From Pseudomonadales bacterium (GTDB lineage Bacteria > Pseudomonadota > Gammaproteobacteria > Pseudomonadales > Ketobacteraceae): a stretch of DNA of 64,000 bases. Where the stretch lies: positions 32,351 through 96,350 of the forward strand of contig NZXG01000021.1 of NCBI GenBank assembly GCA_002701845.1, given 5' to 3'. A model generated the notes under the pieces. It worked only from the letters and a program-made list of their open reading frames with translations, ran no database searches and was not told where the DNA came from. Each line of letters starts with the position of its first letter. Position 1 is the first letter of the stretch. The position numbers and the translations under genes are program-made. Below, in pieces: positions 40,182 through 49,092 of this stretch.

Positions 40182-40723
40182 TGTGGGCCCTGATGGAAGT
40201 GTTTGCCATCATCCGGGATTTTCATTTCGCCGGTGGGGCCGTGCTCTGGACCATTGCCGCCAATTCCCTGATTACCTGGACCCTGGTGAGCGAACGTATT
40301 CTCTATTATCGCTTTGGTCTGCCCCAGGAGATCAATCGTGTCACCCGGGCCTGGTTCGCCCGGGATGACCGCTACAGCTGGTATGCCCAACACATTCGCC
40401 AGCGACTGGTGGCCCAGATCAGCCTGCGGGCCCACTTTTCCCTGCCGGTCATCAAATGTCTGGTGACCCTGTGTCCGTTGTTGGGCCTGTTAGGCACAGT
40501 CACCGGCATGATTGAGATCTTCGACGTGATGAATGCGTTCGGCATGAACAATACCCGCTCCATGGCATCCGGCATCGCCAAGGCCACCATCCCCACCATG
40601 GCCGGCATGGGTTCGGCCATCGTCGGCCTGCCGGCGTACCGCATGCTGTTGCGCTATTACGAAATTCAGGTGCAGACCATCAATGATCAGCTGTCCCTGT
40701 CCACCCGGGGAGCCAAGGCATGA
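40181..40723 (+). CDS. exbB: ExbB-family proton channel protein (ExbB2)
   Basis: 180 residues with three membrane segments and the ExbB block KCLVTLCPLLGLLGTVTGMI followed by GIAKATIPTMAGMGSAIVGL. It forms the proton channel with ExbD and energises TonB. ATG overlaps the previous stop. Confidence 0.92.
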   Translation: MWALMEVFAIIRDFHFAGGAVLWTIAANSLITWTLVSERILYYRFGLPQEINRVTRAWFARDDRYSWYAQHIRQRLVAQISLRAHFSLPVIKCLVTLCPLLGLLGTVTGMIEIFDVMNAFGMNNTRSMASGIAKATIPTMAGMGSAIVGLPAYRMLLRYYEIQVQTINDQLSLSTRGAKA

Positions 40724-41127
40724 GACGACCGTTTTACCGTGTCACGGAGGAAGAGGATACCGGCATCGATATGACCCCGATGCTGGACATCGTCTTCATT
40801 ATGCTGATCTTTTTTGTGGTGACCGCCTCCTTCACCAAGGAAACCGGAATTGAAGTGGAACGGCCGGCAGCCAAGACCGCCGTCACCAAGGAAACCTCCA
40901 CCATCAAGCTGGCCATCGACGCCGACGACACCATCTGGATTGACCGCCGCCAGGTGGACCCGGGCACCGTGCGGCCGCTGCTGGAACGGCTGCACGCGGA
41001 GAACCCCCAGGGCGGCCTGATCATCCAGGCGGACCGCACCTCCACCAATGACACCCTGGTGCGGGTGATGGACGCGGCCCGCCAGGTGGGTATCGCCTCC
41101 ATTTCCATCGCCGCCGAGGATCTGTAA
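40720..41127 (+). CDS. exbD: ExbD biopolymer transport protein
   Basis: 135 residues: short cytoplasmic N-terminus, one membrane helix with the essential Asp in DMTPMLDIVFIMLIFFVV, and a periplasmic domain ending in ARQVGIASISIAAEDL. Overlaps its neighbours at both ends. Confidence 0.94.
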   Translation: MRRPFYRVTEEEDTGIDMTPMLDIVFIMLIFFVVTASFTKETGIEVERPAAKTAVTKETSTIKLAIDADDTIWIDRRQVDPGTVRPLLERLHAENPQGGLIIQADRTSTNDTLVRVMDAARQVGIASISIAAEDL

Positions 41128-41747
41128 TGATTCTGTATCGCTATCTGCTGGGGATAGTGATGGCATGTGCCGTTGTCACCTTGATGTTCGCCATTCTGGT
41201 GACCCTGATCAAAACCAGTGTGGTGCCGGTGGATAACAGCAATGTGATCAGCGAAGTGAACTTTATCCGGGTGCAGCGCGATCGCCGGCTGGAACTGGAA
41301 AAAGCCCGGCCCAAGCCACCCCCGGAGCCGGGCAGGCCGCCACCGCCGACGCAACTGGAGATGAGCAGTGAAGGCCTGCAACCGGTGGCGGACGCCATGG
41401 CCTTTGAACTGGCCACCACGCCCGAAACCGGCGATATCGCCCTGAGTCCCGGCTTCGGCCTGGGGGAGGGGGACGGTGAGTATCTGCCCATCCACCGGGT
41501 GCCACCCCAGTACCCGCGCCAGGCGCTGATGGACCGGGTGGAAGGCTGGGTGGTGGTGGAGTTCACCATCGGCACCGAAGGCCAAGTGAAAAATCCCCGG
41601 ATAGTGGATGCCCAGCCCCCTGGCGTATTCGAGAACGCCGCCCTGCAGGCGGTGCAGCGGTTTCGCTTCAAACCCCGCACCATGGGCGGCGAGCCGGTGG
41701 AGGTGCAGGGCGTGCAAAACCGCATACGATTCAGGTTGAAACGATGA
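41127..41747 (+). CDS. tonB: TonB energy transducer (TonB2 type)
   Basis: 206 residues: N-terminal membrane anchor, Pro-rich KARPKPPPEPGRPPPPTQ, and the C-terminal TonB domain (VPPQYPRQALMDRVEGWVVV, NAALQAVQRFRFKP). The spanning region is shorter than in TonB1 of E. coli, as in TonB2 proteins. It transduces proton-motive force to outer-membrane receptors; no receptor is in this window, so the substrate is open. Confidence 0.93.
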   Translation: MILYRYLLGIVMACAVVTLMFAILVTLIKTSVVPVDNSNVISEVNFIRVQRDRRLELEKARPKPPPEPGRPPPPTQLEMSSEGLQPVADAMAFELATTPETGDIALSPGFGLGEGDGEYLPIHRVPPQYPRQALMDRVEGWVVVEFTIGTEGQVKNPRIVDAQPPGVFENAALQAVQRFRFKPRTMGGEPVEVQGVQNRIRFRLKR

Positions 41748-43012
41748 AGCGGCCGGCGCTGACCCTGATTCCCGGGTTGTTCATGATGTTACTGCTGGGT
41801 GCTGGCCAGACTCTGCGGGCGGAAGCCGCGCCCAGCCTCACCGCCCTGGTGTACAAGAAACTGACTGAAGCCCAGCAGGCCCTGCAGCAGGAGCAGCCGG
41901 ACAGCGCCGTCCGCATCCTGCAGCAACTGCAGAACAACCCCGACAACACCCCCTATGACAATGCCATGGTGTGGCATACGCTGGGTTATGTGTATTCCCG
42001 CCAAAACCAGTTAAGCCAGGCGGTAAAAGCGTTCGAGCAGGTGTTTGAGTTCGACATTCCGGCCGGCCTGCGGCGCAGCAATCACCGGATTCTGGGGCAG
42101 ACCTACCTGTCCCTGGATCGCTACCGGGAGGCCTTGCCGCACCTTCAGGCCTGGCTCAACAGTGCCGGCGACGATCAGCAACAGGCCCGGGTATTGCTGG
42201 CCCGTTGCTATTACGCCCTGGAACGCTACCAGGCGGCCGCCGATCAGCTGCAGACCGTCATCGAGCAGCACCGCCGCCAGGGCCAGGCCCCCAAGGAGAG
42301 CTGGCTGAATCTGTTGCAAGCGGCCCGCGCCCACATGGACGACATCCGCGGCCGCATCGACACCATCAAGCTGCTGCTGGCCTGGTTTCCCAAACCGGAA
42401 TACTGGCTGGCCCTGGCCAGCGCCTATGCCCAGTTGAACCAGATGAACAATTACCTGGCGATCCTGGCCCTGGCGGAGCGCAAGGAGCTGCTCACCACCG
42501 CCACCCAGTACCTGTCACTGGCCAGCGTTTATCTGGATCAGGGTGCGCCACAAAAAGCCGCGCAAATGGTGGAGGAGGGCATGGCCCGAGGCCTGGTGGC
42601 CCCCAAAGAGCGCAATCTGCGCTTCCTGGCCGGTGCCTATACCCTGGCCCGGGAGTACCAACAGGCCCTGGCGCCGCTACGCCAGGCCGCCGCGTTGACC
42701 TCCTCCGGTGAAGTGGACGTCCTGCTGGGCAATGCCCTGTTCCAGCTGGCCAGGTGGGAAGAGGCCAGTACCGCCCTGGCCCGGGCCCTGGAAAAAGGGC
42801 AGGGTGACGGCAAACCGCTGGCACGGGCCTTCAATGTCTGGCTGATGCTGGGACAAAGCCTGCTGAATCTGAAACAATACGAAGCAGCCATTGCCGCCTT
42901 TCAGCAGGCGGCCAGTGATGAGGAGCGGGGCGAGCAGGCACAGCAATGGCTGCAATACGTCCGCTACGAACAGGAACGACAGCGCGAACTGCAGCAGGGG
43001 GGTGCTTCATGA
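41744..43012 (+). CDS. Periplasmic TPR protein of the TonB2 operon
   Basis: 422 residues, signal peptide (LTLIPGLFMMLLLGAGQTLR ... AEA), then tetratricopeptide repeats throughout (for example VWHTLGYVYSRQNQLSQAVK). A TPR protein in this last position is a regular part of TtpC/TonB2 operons and probably acts as a periplasmic adaptor. Start overlaps tonB; stop overlaps the quinone reductase start as ATGA. Confidence 0.88.
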   Translation: MKRPALTLIPGLFMMLLLGAGQTLRAEAAPSLTALVYKKLTEAQQALQQEQPDSAVRILQQLQNNPDNTPYDNAMVWHTLGYVYSRQNQLSQAVKAFEQVFEFDIPAGLRRSNHRILGQTYLSLDRYREALPHLQAWLNSAGDDQQQARVLLARCYYALERYQAAADQLQTVIEQHRRQGQAPKESWLNLLQAARAHMDDIRGRIDTIKLLLAWFPKPEYWLALASAYAQLNQMNNYLAILALAERKELLTTATQYLSLASVYLDQGAPQKAAQMVEEGMARGLVAPKERNLRFLAGAYTLAREYQQALAPLRQAAALTSSGEVDVLLGNALFQLARWEEASTALARALEKGQGDGKPLARAFNVWLMLGQSLLNLKQYEAAIAAFQQAASDEERGEQAQQWLQYVRYEQERQRELQQGGAS

Positions 43013-43980
43013 AAGCCATTGTCATCGACTCCGAACAGCAGCTGCTGTGGCAGGATCAGCCCGAGCCCAGCCCGGGTCCGGGACAGGTGGCGATCCGGGT
43101 CCGGGCCACGGCGGTGAATCGGGCGGACCTGATGCAACGGGCGGGACTCTACCCACCGCCGCCGGGCGCCAGCGACATCCTGGGGCTGGAGTGTGCCGGC
43201 GAGATCAGTGCCCTGGGCAGCGGGGTCAGCCAGTGGCGGGTAGGGGATCGGGTCTGCGCCCTGCTGGCCGGCGGCGGCTATGGCGAAACCGTGGTCTCTC
43301 ACCAGGATCACGTACTCCCGGTCCCCGAGGGTCTTGATTTCTTCGAGGCCGCCGCCCTGCCGGAGGTGTTCGCCACCGCCTGGCTGAACCTGTACATGCT
43401 GGGAGGCCTGCAACCGGGGCAGAAAGTCCTGCTCCATGCCGGTGCCAGTGGCGTGGGCACCGCCGCCATTCAGCTCTGTAAAGGCCTCGACAACCCGGTG
43501 TTCGTCACCGTGGGCACCGAGGAAAAGCTGGAATTCTGTCGCCAACTGGGGGCATCCGCCGGCCACTTGCGCACGTCCGGGGACTTTGAGCCGGTGGTGA
43601 AAGAGTGGGCCGGGAAGGGCGGGGTGGCCGCAATCCTTGATCCAGTTGGCGGCAATTATCTGGAACAGAACGTAAAATGCCTGGGCACTGATGGCAGCCT
43701 GATCATTATTGGCCTGATGGGGGGTCGCAGCGGCCCGCTGGATTTGGGTCGGCTGCTGGTGAAACGAATTTCCGTAGTGGGCTCCACCCTGCGCAGCCGC
43801 AGCGACGCCAGTAAGGCCGACGTGGTGCGCCAGCTGCGGGAGCAGGTGTGGCCCGGGTTTGCGGAGGGGCGTTTCAGGCCGGTGATTCACAGCCGGTTTC
43901 CGATCCGGGAAGCGGGCGCCGCGCTGGCGCTGGTGGCAGACAATAAAACCACCGGCAAAGTCATCCTGGAGCTGGAATAA
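43009..43980 (+). CDS. NAD(P)H quinone oxidoreductase, PIG3 family
   Basis: 323 residues from ATG 43009; the earlier start 42946 would lie inside the TPR gene. MDR-superfamily fold with VNRADLMQRAGLYPPPPGAS, GYGETVV and the nucleotide-binding VLLHAGASGVGTAAIQLCK. The match to PIG3-type (p53-inducible quinone reductase) is good. It is not a zinc enzyme. The ATGA overlap suggests translational coupling to the TonB2 operon, a link not obvious from function. Confidence 0.92.
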   Translation: MKAIVIDSEQQLLWQDQPEPSPGPGQVAIRVRATAVNRADLMQRAGLYPPPPGASDILGLECAGEISALGSGVSQWRVGDRVCALLAGGGYGETVVSHQDHVLPVPEGLDFFEAAALPEVFATAWLNLYMLGGLQPGQKVLLHAGASGVGTAAIQLCKGLDNPVFVTVGTEEKLEFCRQLGASAGHLRTSGDFEPVVKEWAGKGGVAAILDPVGGNYLEQNVKCLGTDGSLIIIGLMGGRSGPLDLGRLLVKRISVVGSTLRSRSDASKADVVRQLREQVWPGFAEGRFRPVIHSRFPIREAGAALALVADNKTTGKVILELE

Positions 43981-44037
43981 TATCGACCCGAAACCATGGG
44001 CCGTGGACTGATGGAGACATCCGAGGGGGCATTACCG

Positions 44038-44682
44038 ATGGAAGCAGCAACACTGGAACCGATGGATGACCTGGTGGCCACCGACGATCTGAACTATTTC
44101 TCCGACACGGAGGATCTGTTCAGTGCCAGTCTCGCCCCGGCATTTAACAGCGTGCGGCTGAATCAGACCATTAACTACTCCGCCCACCGGGCGCTGCAGG
44201 TGTGTAATGCCCAGGCCCAGTTGCTGCTGGCCAAATACCAGACCGACAACGTGGAAGACATGAAGGTGGCCCGGGTCAAGGCCGAGCACATCGCTTACGA
44301 CCTGGGGGATGCCGAATACGAGCCCCATCAAAGCCGGGACAATCCCTTCGAAGAGGCCATTCTGGCCAAAGCCTGGCAGGCCGGTTACGAGTCCGCCCGG
44401 GAGGCCCGTCGCTTTCGGCCCATGGTGCAAATCGAAAAAAAATACTGGGAAGAGGGGGTGAACACCGAAGATGCCCGCTCCCAGTATGAACTCTGCGGGC
44501 TGCAACTGTTCCGCATCGCCTCCCGTCTGGCGAAAGGCGACCAGGCCGAGCGCGCCCGGCGTCTGGCCATGGAAATGTGCCGCTACCACGAAGGGGAAAC
44601 CCCCTCCAACCAACGCCAACAGGAAATCGACCGCTTCATGGCCCGCCAGGCCGAGCGGCTCGCCACCAGCCTGGACTTCTGA
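44038..44682 (+). CDS. Hypothetical cytoplasmic protein upstream of the response regulator-TPR gene
   Basis: 214 residues from ATG 44038 (MEAATLEPMDDLVATDDLNY), which has GAGGGGG eight bases upstream; the frame is open to 43996. An acidic N-terminus is followed by a helical region (ALQVCNAQAQLLLAKYQTDN) and a charged C-terminus. No family recognised. It lies 114 bases before the response regulator-TPR gene. Confidence 0.72.
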   Translation: MEAATLEPMDDLVATDDLNYFSDTEDLFSASLAPAFNSVRLNQTINYSAHRALQVCNAQAQLLLAKYQTDNVEDMKVARVKAEHIAYDLGDAEYEPHQSRDNPFEEAILAKAWQAGYESAREARRFRPMVQIEKKYWEEGVNTEDARSQYELCGLQLFRIASRLAKGDQAERARRLAMEMCRYHEGETPSNQRQQEIDRFMARQAERLATSLDF

Positions 44683-44751
44683 CCCGCCGGCACAGCCGTC
44701 CCCAGCGCCCCAGACCGGCGCCGCCACTGGCATGTACCGGTAAAGCTCCTA

Positions 44752-44766
44752 CACTTATAACAAGTG
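44752..44766. repeat. Short inverted repeat before the response regulator-TPR gene
   Basis: CACTT-ATAAC-AAGTG, five-base arms and a five-base centre, about 30 bases upstream of ATG 44797. It could be an operator or part of a promoter; unproven. Confidence 0.25.
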
Positions 44767-44796
44767 GTGCATGTCAGAACCCGGCACGGAGCCCCC

Positions 44797-46449
44797 ATGG
44801 CGTTGGATCTTATTCCCTATCAGAAAATGAGTGTGTTGATCATAGAGGATCTGGCAGAGATGCGTTCCTCCATGAAATCCATGCTCACCAACATGGGGGT
44901 AACCAAAATGGAGACCGTCAATAACGGCGAGGAGGCCCTGGCCAAACTGGCCCTGCACAAATACGACATTGTGTTTTCCGACTACGAACTGGGGCGGGGC
45001 AAGGACGGTCAGCAGATCCTGGAGGAAGTGCGGCACTCCGGATTGATCCCCGCCTCCACCGCCTACATCATGGTCACCGCCGCCCAGACCGTGGAAATGG
45101 TCATGGGCGCCCTGGAGTTTGAGCCGGATGGTTACATCGCCAAACCTGTCACCCTGGAAATCCTCCGCACCCGTCTGAACCGGATCATGCGTACCAAGGG
45201 CGTGTATCGGGAGATTAACCGCGCCATCGACAAGAAAGACATCGACGGCGCCCTGGAGGCCTGCAACCGGCTGGCCCTGGAGCAGCCCAAATTCGCCTTG
45301 CCCGCCTATCGTATCAAGGGCAAATTGCTGCTGCAGGAGCAGCGCTACGAGGAAGCCCGGGACATTTACGACACCGTGCTGGGCATCAAGCGGGTGGCCT
45401 GGGCGGTGCTGGGCATGGGCAAAGTGGAATACTTTGACGGCCATTACGAGGAGGCCCAGAAGCTGCTGGAGAGCCTGGCCAAAACCCGCGCCCAGTACGT
45501 GGAGGCTTTCGACTGGCTGGCCAAGGTGCTGGAGGCCCAGGGTAAGTTCAGAGCCGCCCAGCAGGTGCTGGAACAGGCGGTGACGGAATCCCCCAAAGCC
45601 GTGGTGCGGCAGCAGGAGCTGGCCCGGGTGGCGGAGCTCAATGGCGATATGGACGCCATGTACCGGGCCTGCCGCAAGGCCACCGGGTTGTCCAAAAACT
45701 CCGTGTTCCGCAATGCTGACAATCTGATCCGCTATGCCAAATCCCTGCAGGGGCGAATCAAATACGGCAGTCTGCGGGAACAGAAACTGGCCAGCAAAGA
45801 GGCCTTCAGCCTGTTGGAAGCGGCGAAAACCGAGTTTCACCTGACCCTGCCACAAATGATGAAATGCAGCCTGGTGGAGGCCCGCACCCTGCATCATGCC
45901 GGCAAAGTGGAAGAAGGGGAGATGGCCTACCGGGCGGCTCAGGCCATGATCAGTGACGAGGCCGGCCTGTCTCTGGACGACCGGCTGGACCTGCTGGCAG
46001 CCAAGCTACTGTATGAGGATCCGGTGACCGCGCAAGCCTATGGGGACGAGCTGCTGCGCCAGATCGGCGGCAACCGGCGGCTGCAAAGCAAGTACTTCAA
46101 CCTGATGGATTTCCATCTGATTGGCCAGCCCGAGGCCCGGCTGGCATTACTGTATCAGCGGGGCAGGGATCTGCTGGCCCTGAAGGATTACGAGGAGGCC
46201 TGGGACATACTCCACCGCGCCTGCCAGCTGCCGGTGGCGGACACCGACTGCCAGCTCGCCGCCCTCAGCGCCGCGGTGCAGCTTTACAAACAGGGTCAGT
46301 GCAACGGTGAACGTCTGGATCAGGCCAACGCGTTGTTCAACCGGCTGCAATCACTGGAGCCGGCCGATCCCCGCTTTCCCACCCTGGAAAAACTGCGCCT
46401 GCAATGGTCTGAACAGGTACCCGATGACTCAAACTCCGCCACTGGCTGA
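44797..46449 (+). CDS. Response regulator with C-terminal TPR repeats
   Basis: 550 residues from ATG 44797 (MALDLIPYQKMSVLIIEDLA), preceded by GGAG. The receiver domain (about 10-130) has the acidic pair in LIIEDLAEMR, the phosphoacceptor in IVFSDYELGRG and the conserved Lys in YIAKPVT. From about residue 140 to the end the protein is made of TPR-like helical repeats, and there is no DNA-binding domain. Output is therefore likely by protein-protein contact. It overlaps the following kinase gene by 26 bases. Confidence 0.88.
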   Translation: MALDLIPYQKMSVLIIEDLAEMRSSMKSMLTNMGVTKMETVNNGEEALAKLALHKYDIVFSDYELGRGKDGQQILEEVRHSGLIPASTAYIMVTAAQTVEMVMGALEFEPDGYIAKPVTLEILRTRLNRIMRTKGVYREINRAIDKKDIDGALEACNRLALEQPKFALPAYRIKGKLLLQEQRYEEARDIYDTVLGIKRVAWAVLGMGKVEYFDGHYEEAQKLLESLAKTRAQYVEAFDWLAKVLEAQGKFRAAQQVLEQAVTESPKAVVRQQELARVAELNGDMDAMYRACRKATGLSKNSVFRNADNLIRYAKSLQGRIKYGSLREQKLASKEAFSLLEAAKTEFHLTLPQMMKCSLVEARTLHHAGKVEEGEMAYRAAQAMISDEAGLSLDDRLDLLAAKLLYEDPVTAQAYGDELLRQIGGNRRLQSKYFNLMDFHLIGQPEARLALLYQRGRDLLALKDYEEAWDILHRACQLPVADTDCQLAALSAAVQLYKQGQCNGERLDQANALFNRLQSLEPADPRFPTLEKLRLQWSEQVPDDSNSATG

Positions 46450-47110
46450 CCGCCTGCTGGCGGCCTCCATCCATGAAATCAAAAACCGCTTTGGCCTGGT
46501 GTTCTCGCAACTGGACCAGTTACTGGCGGATTTACCCCTCAGCGACGCCCATGGCCAGCAGGCGGAGCAGATCAAAAGCGAGGCCCAGTTTATCGGTAGC
46601 GAACTGGTGCGGGTACTGGTGAGCTACAAGACCCTGGAGAGTGAGGATCTGGTGAACCAGGGACAGCAGTTTGTGGTGGATTTTCTGGAAGAGAAAGTGG
46701 CCCGCCACGCCAACACCGCCCGCGCCCATCAGCTGAGCCTGGATTTCGACTGCGACGAGGAACTGGACGCATTTTTCGACGCCGGCATCGTCAATATCGT
46801 GCTGGACACCGCCATCTACAACGCGGTGAAAGAGGGCGCCAAACGCATTCTGCTCAGCGCCGACCTCACCGACGATTACTACCTGCGGCTTCAGATTCAC
46901 GACGACGGGCCCGGGTTTCCCGCCGCCATGCTGGCGGCGGAACCGGCCCCCGGTGCGGTGAACAGCGATAGTCAATCCACTGGACTGGGCCTGTACTTCG
47001 CCCGGCGCCTGATCAGCCAGCACCGGGAGGGCGACAAACAGGGCCGCCTGGAACTGGGCGCCAGTGATCGGCTTTCCGGGGCCTGTGTGAGCCTGTTTTT
47101 ACCGCAGTAA
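46424..47110 (+). CDS. Minimal soluble histidine kinase
   Basis: 228 residues from ATG 46424 (MTQTPPLADRLLAASIHEIK), which lies within the 3' end of the previous gene. The only recognisable parts are a short dimerisation/H-box region with ASIHEIKNRFGLVFSQLDQL (His near 17) and an HATPase domain with HDDGPGFPAA and TGLGLYFARRLI. No sensor or membrane segment is present. It probably acts with the overlapping response regulator-TPR protein. Confidence 0.85.
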   Translation: MTQTPPLADRLLAASIHEIKNRFGLVFSQLDQLLADLPLSDAHGQQAEQIKSEAQFIGSELVRVLVSYKTLESEDLVNQGQQFVVDFLEEKVARHANTARAHQLSLDFDCDEELDAFFDAGIVNIVLDTAIYNAVKEGAKRILLSADLTDDYYLRLQIHDDGPGFPAAMLAAEPAPGAVNSDSQSTGLGLYFARRLISQHREGDKQGRLELGASDRLSGACVSLFLPQ

Positions 47111-47122
47111 AGCCACTGTTGC

Positions 47123-47848
47123 TTAGAACTTAACGTCACTTAAGCCACTACCGCCCCCATTAAAATTGGCAAACTGCAGGACAGTGCCGGTGGCATCCGG
47201 TTGCCCCATGCCAGCAGAGCCAATAAAAGCAGGTGTCCAACTGTTGCTGTCCCGCACGCTGTCCCCGGCGGTAGCGGGTTCTGCGTCCGGTAAAGCCACC
47301 ACCGCTCGAATGGCGGCCACCTGATGGGCTTTTTCCACACCGAAGTTATCACTCAGGAACTTACTGTTGCACATCTCGTTTCGGGATAGTTTGCGTTTAC
47401 CATCAGCCGCCGCAAAATACTTCAACATGGCCCAGGCGGTAACAAAGGTGCCCGTGCGCCCCTGTCCGTAGCCACAATACACCAGTACGCCACCGCCGCC
47501 GGAAATCGCTTGTTGCATCCGGTCAGCGGCATTTTGCAATTGGAATTGGGAAGGGGCCCGCATATCCTTAACCGAATAATGGTGATAGGCAATGTTGGCC
47601 TTGGTGAGATTGTTCTGGGAGTCAGTGTCAATACCATATTCGTTGGCACTGATGATACAGCGGATGCCTTTGGTCTTAAGGAACATCACCTGCACCATCG
47701 AGATCTTTTGCACGCCATCATGGCCGGTGTAGCCCGGCTGAGAAGAGCGAGCGACTTTACCGGGAAGAACCCATTGAAAGTTAGTGAAGCCCATTTCAGT
47801 CCTGGAATGATTGGCGTAGGGGGTCAAGCCGTAAAGCGTATCAGTCAT
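47123..47848 (-). CDS. Dual-specificity/tyrosine phosphatase-like protein
   Basis: 241 residues. VYCGYGQGRTGTFVTAW contains the CX5R phosphatase loop (C-x5-R-T-G). YHHYSVKDMRAPS could supply the general-acid Asp. The N-terminus (FQWVLPGKVARSSQPGYTG) resembles bacterial DSP-type phosphatases. The gene looks less GC-rich than its neighbours, is alone on the minus strand between the kinase gene and glyQ, and ends in low-complexity Gly/Asn. Recent acquisition is likely. Confidence 0.8.
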   Translation of the reverse strand: MTDTLYGLTPYANHSRTEMGFTNFQWVLPGKVARSSQPGYTGHDGVQKISMVQVMFLKTKGIRCIISANEYGIDTDSQNNLTKANIAYHHYSVKDMRAPSQFQLQNAADRMQQAISGGGGVLVYCGYGQGRTGTFVTAWAMLKYFAAADGKRKLSRNEMCNSKFLSDNFGVEKAHQVAAIRAVVALPDAEPATAGDSVRDSNSWTPAFIGSAGMGQPDATGTVLQFANFNGGGSGLSDVKF

Positions 47849-48024
47849 GGTAACGTCCTCTTGGTGTTGGATGAGTTACCTGTATTTACGCCCCCTCACA
47901 CCAAAAGTTGCGGTCATGTCAGTGGTAATTTTTGGCATTTACCCCATCCACCGGATAATCAATAAAATTTACGCAATTCCGACGCAACCGCATCCAAGTA
48001 TCGAAGCTTTCATGGTGATCAGGC

Positions 48025-48030
48025 TATAAT
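48025..48030 (+). promoter_or_regulatory. -10 element of the glyQ promoter
   Basis: TATAAT followed immediately by a GC-rich stretch (GGGCGCC), the kind of discriminator seen at stringently controlled translation genes. No good -35 was found at 16-18 bases. A leader of about 90 bases would precede glyQ. Confidence 0.45.
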
Positions 48031-48129
48031 GGGCGCCTTTTGAATTTGAGCGTACCCGACCCGTCGATCGCGCAAAATCGAGGCCGGCAGGGGCGGGGTA
48101 TCACCACAGAAGGCGATTCAAGGTTTTCC

Positions 48130-49092
48130 ATGAGCGAACAAACCCCCGGCCAGCAGCAAGGCCTCACATTCCAGGAACTGATCCTCACCCTGCAGAACTT
48201 CTGGGCCTCCCAGGGCTGCGTGGTGGTACAACCCTATGATATGGAAATGGGGGCGGGCACCTTTCACACCGCCACCTTCCTGCGGGCCATCGGCCCGGAA
48301 ACCTGGAACGCCGCCTATGTGCAGCCCAGCCGCCGCCCCACCGACGGCCGCTATGGGGATAACCCCAACCGGTTGCAGCATTACTATCAGTTTCAGGTGG
48401 TGCTGAAGCCGTCTCCCGCCAATATCCAGGAGCTGTACCTGGAATCCCTGCGGCTATTGGGCATTGACACCAGCGCCCATGATGTACGTTTCGTGGAGGA
48501 CAACTGGGAGTCCCCCACCCTGGGGGCCTGGGGTCTGGGCTGGGAGGTGTGGCTCAACGGCATGGAGGTCACCCAGTTTACCTATTTCCAGCAGGTGGGC
48601 GGGGTGGAGTGCTATCCCGTCACCGGGGAGATCACCTACGGCCTGGAGCGCCTGTGCATGTATCTGCAGGGGGTGGACTCGGTCTACGACCTGGTGTGGA
48701 CCGACGGCCCCTTTGGCAAGGTCACCTATGGTGATGTGTTCCATCAAAACGAAGTGGAGATGTCCACCTACAATTTTGAACACGCCAATGTCCCCAAACT
48801 GTTCGAGCTGTTCGACTATTACGAGGCGGAATCCAATAACCTGATGCAGCAGGACCTGCCACTGCCGGCCTATGAAATGGTGGTGAAAGCCTCCCATACC
48901 TTCAACCTGCTGGACGCCCGCCGCGCCATCTCGGTCACCGAACGGCAGCGCTTCATCCTGCGGGTGCGAACCCTGGCCCGCAACATCGCCAAGAGTTACC
49001 TGCAGGCCCGCGCCCGCCTGGGCTTCCCCATGGCGGAGGCGGCTCTGCGGGATGAAGTGCTGGCGAAGCTGGCACAGGAGGACGCGGCATGA
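48130..49092 (+). CDS. glyQ: Glycyl-tRNA synthetase alpha subunit
   Basis: 320 residues from ATG 48130 ([20 protein letters not shown]); the frame is open to 48040 without family similarity. Family blocks: [39 protein letters not shown] and [12 protein letters not shown]. It makes the catalytic subunit of the bacterial alpha2-beta2 enzyme. Its stop overlaps glyS. Confidence 0.98.
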   Translation: MSEQTPGQQQGLTFQELILTLQNFWASQGCVVVQPYDMEMGAGTFHTATFLRAIGPETWNAAYVQPSRRPTDGRYGDNPNRLQHYYQFQVVLKPSPANIQELYLESLRLLGIDTSAHDVRFVEDNWESPTLGAWGLGWEVWLNGMEVTQFTYFQQVGGVECYPVTGEITYGLERLCMYLQGVDSVYDLVWTDGPFGKVTYGDVFHQNEVEMSTYNFEHANVPKLFELFDYYEAESNNLMQQDLPLPAYEMVVKASHTFNLLDARRAISVTERQRFILRVRTLARNIAKSYLQARARLGFPMAEAALRDEVLAKLAQEDAA

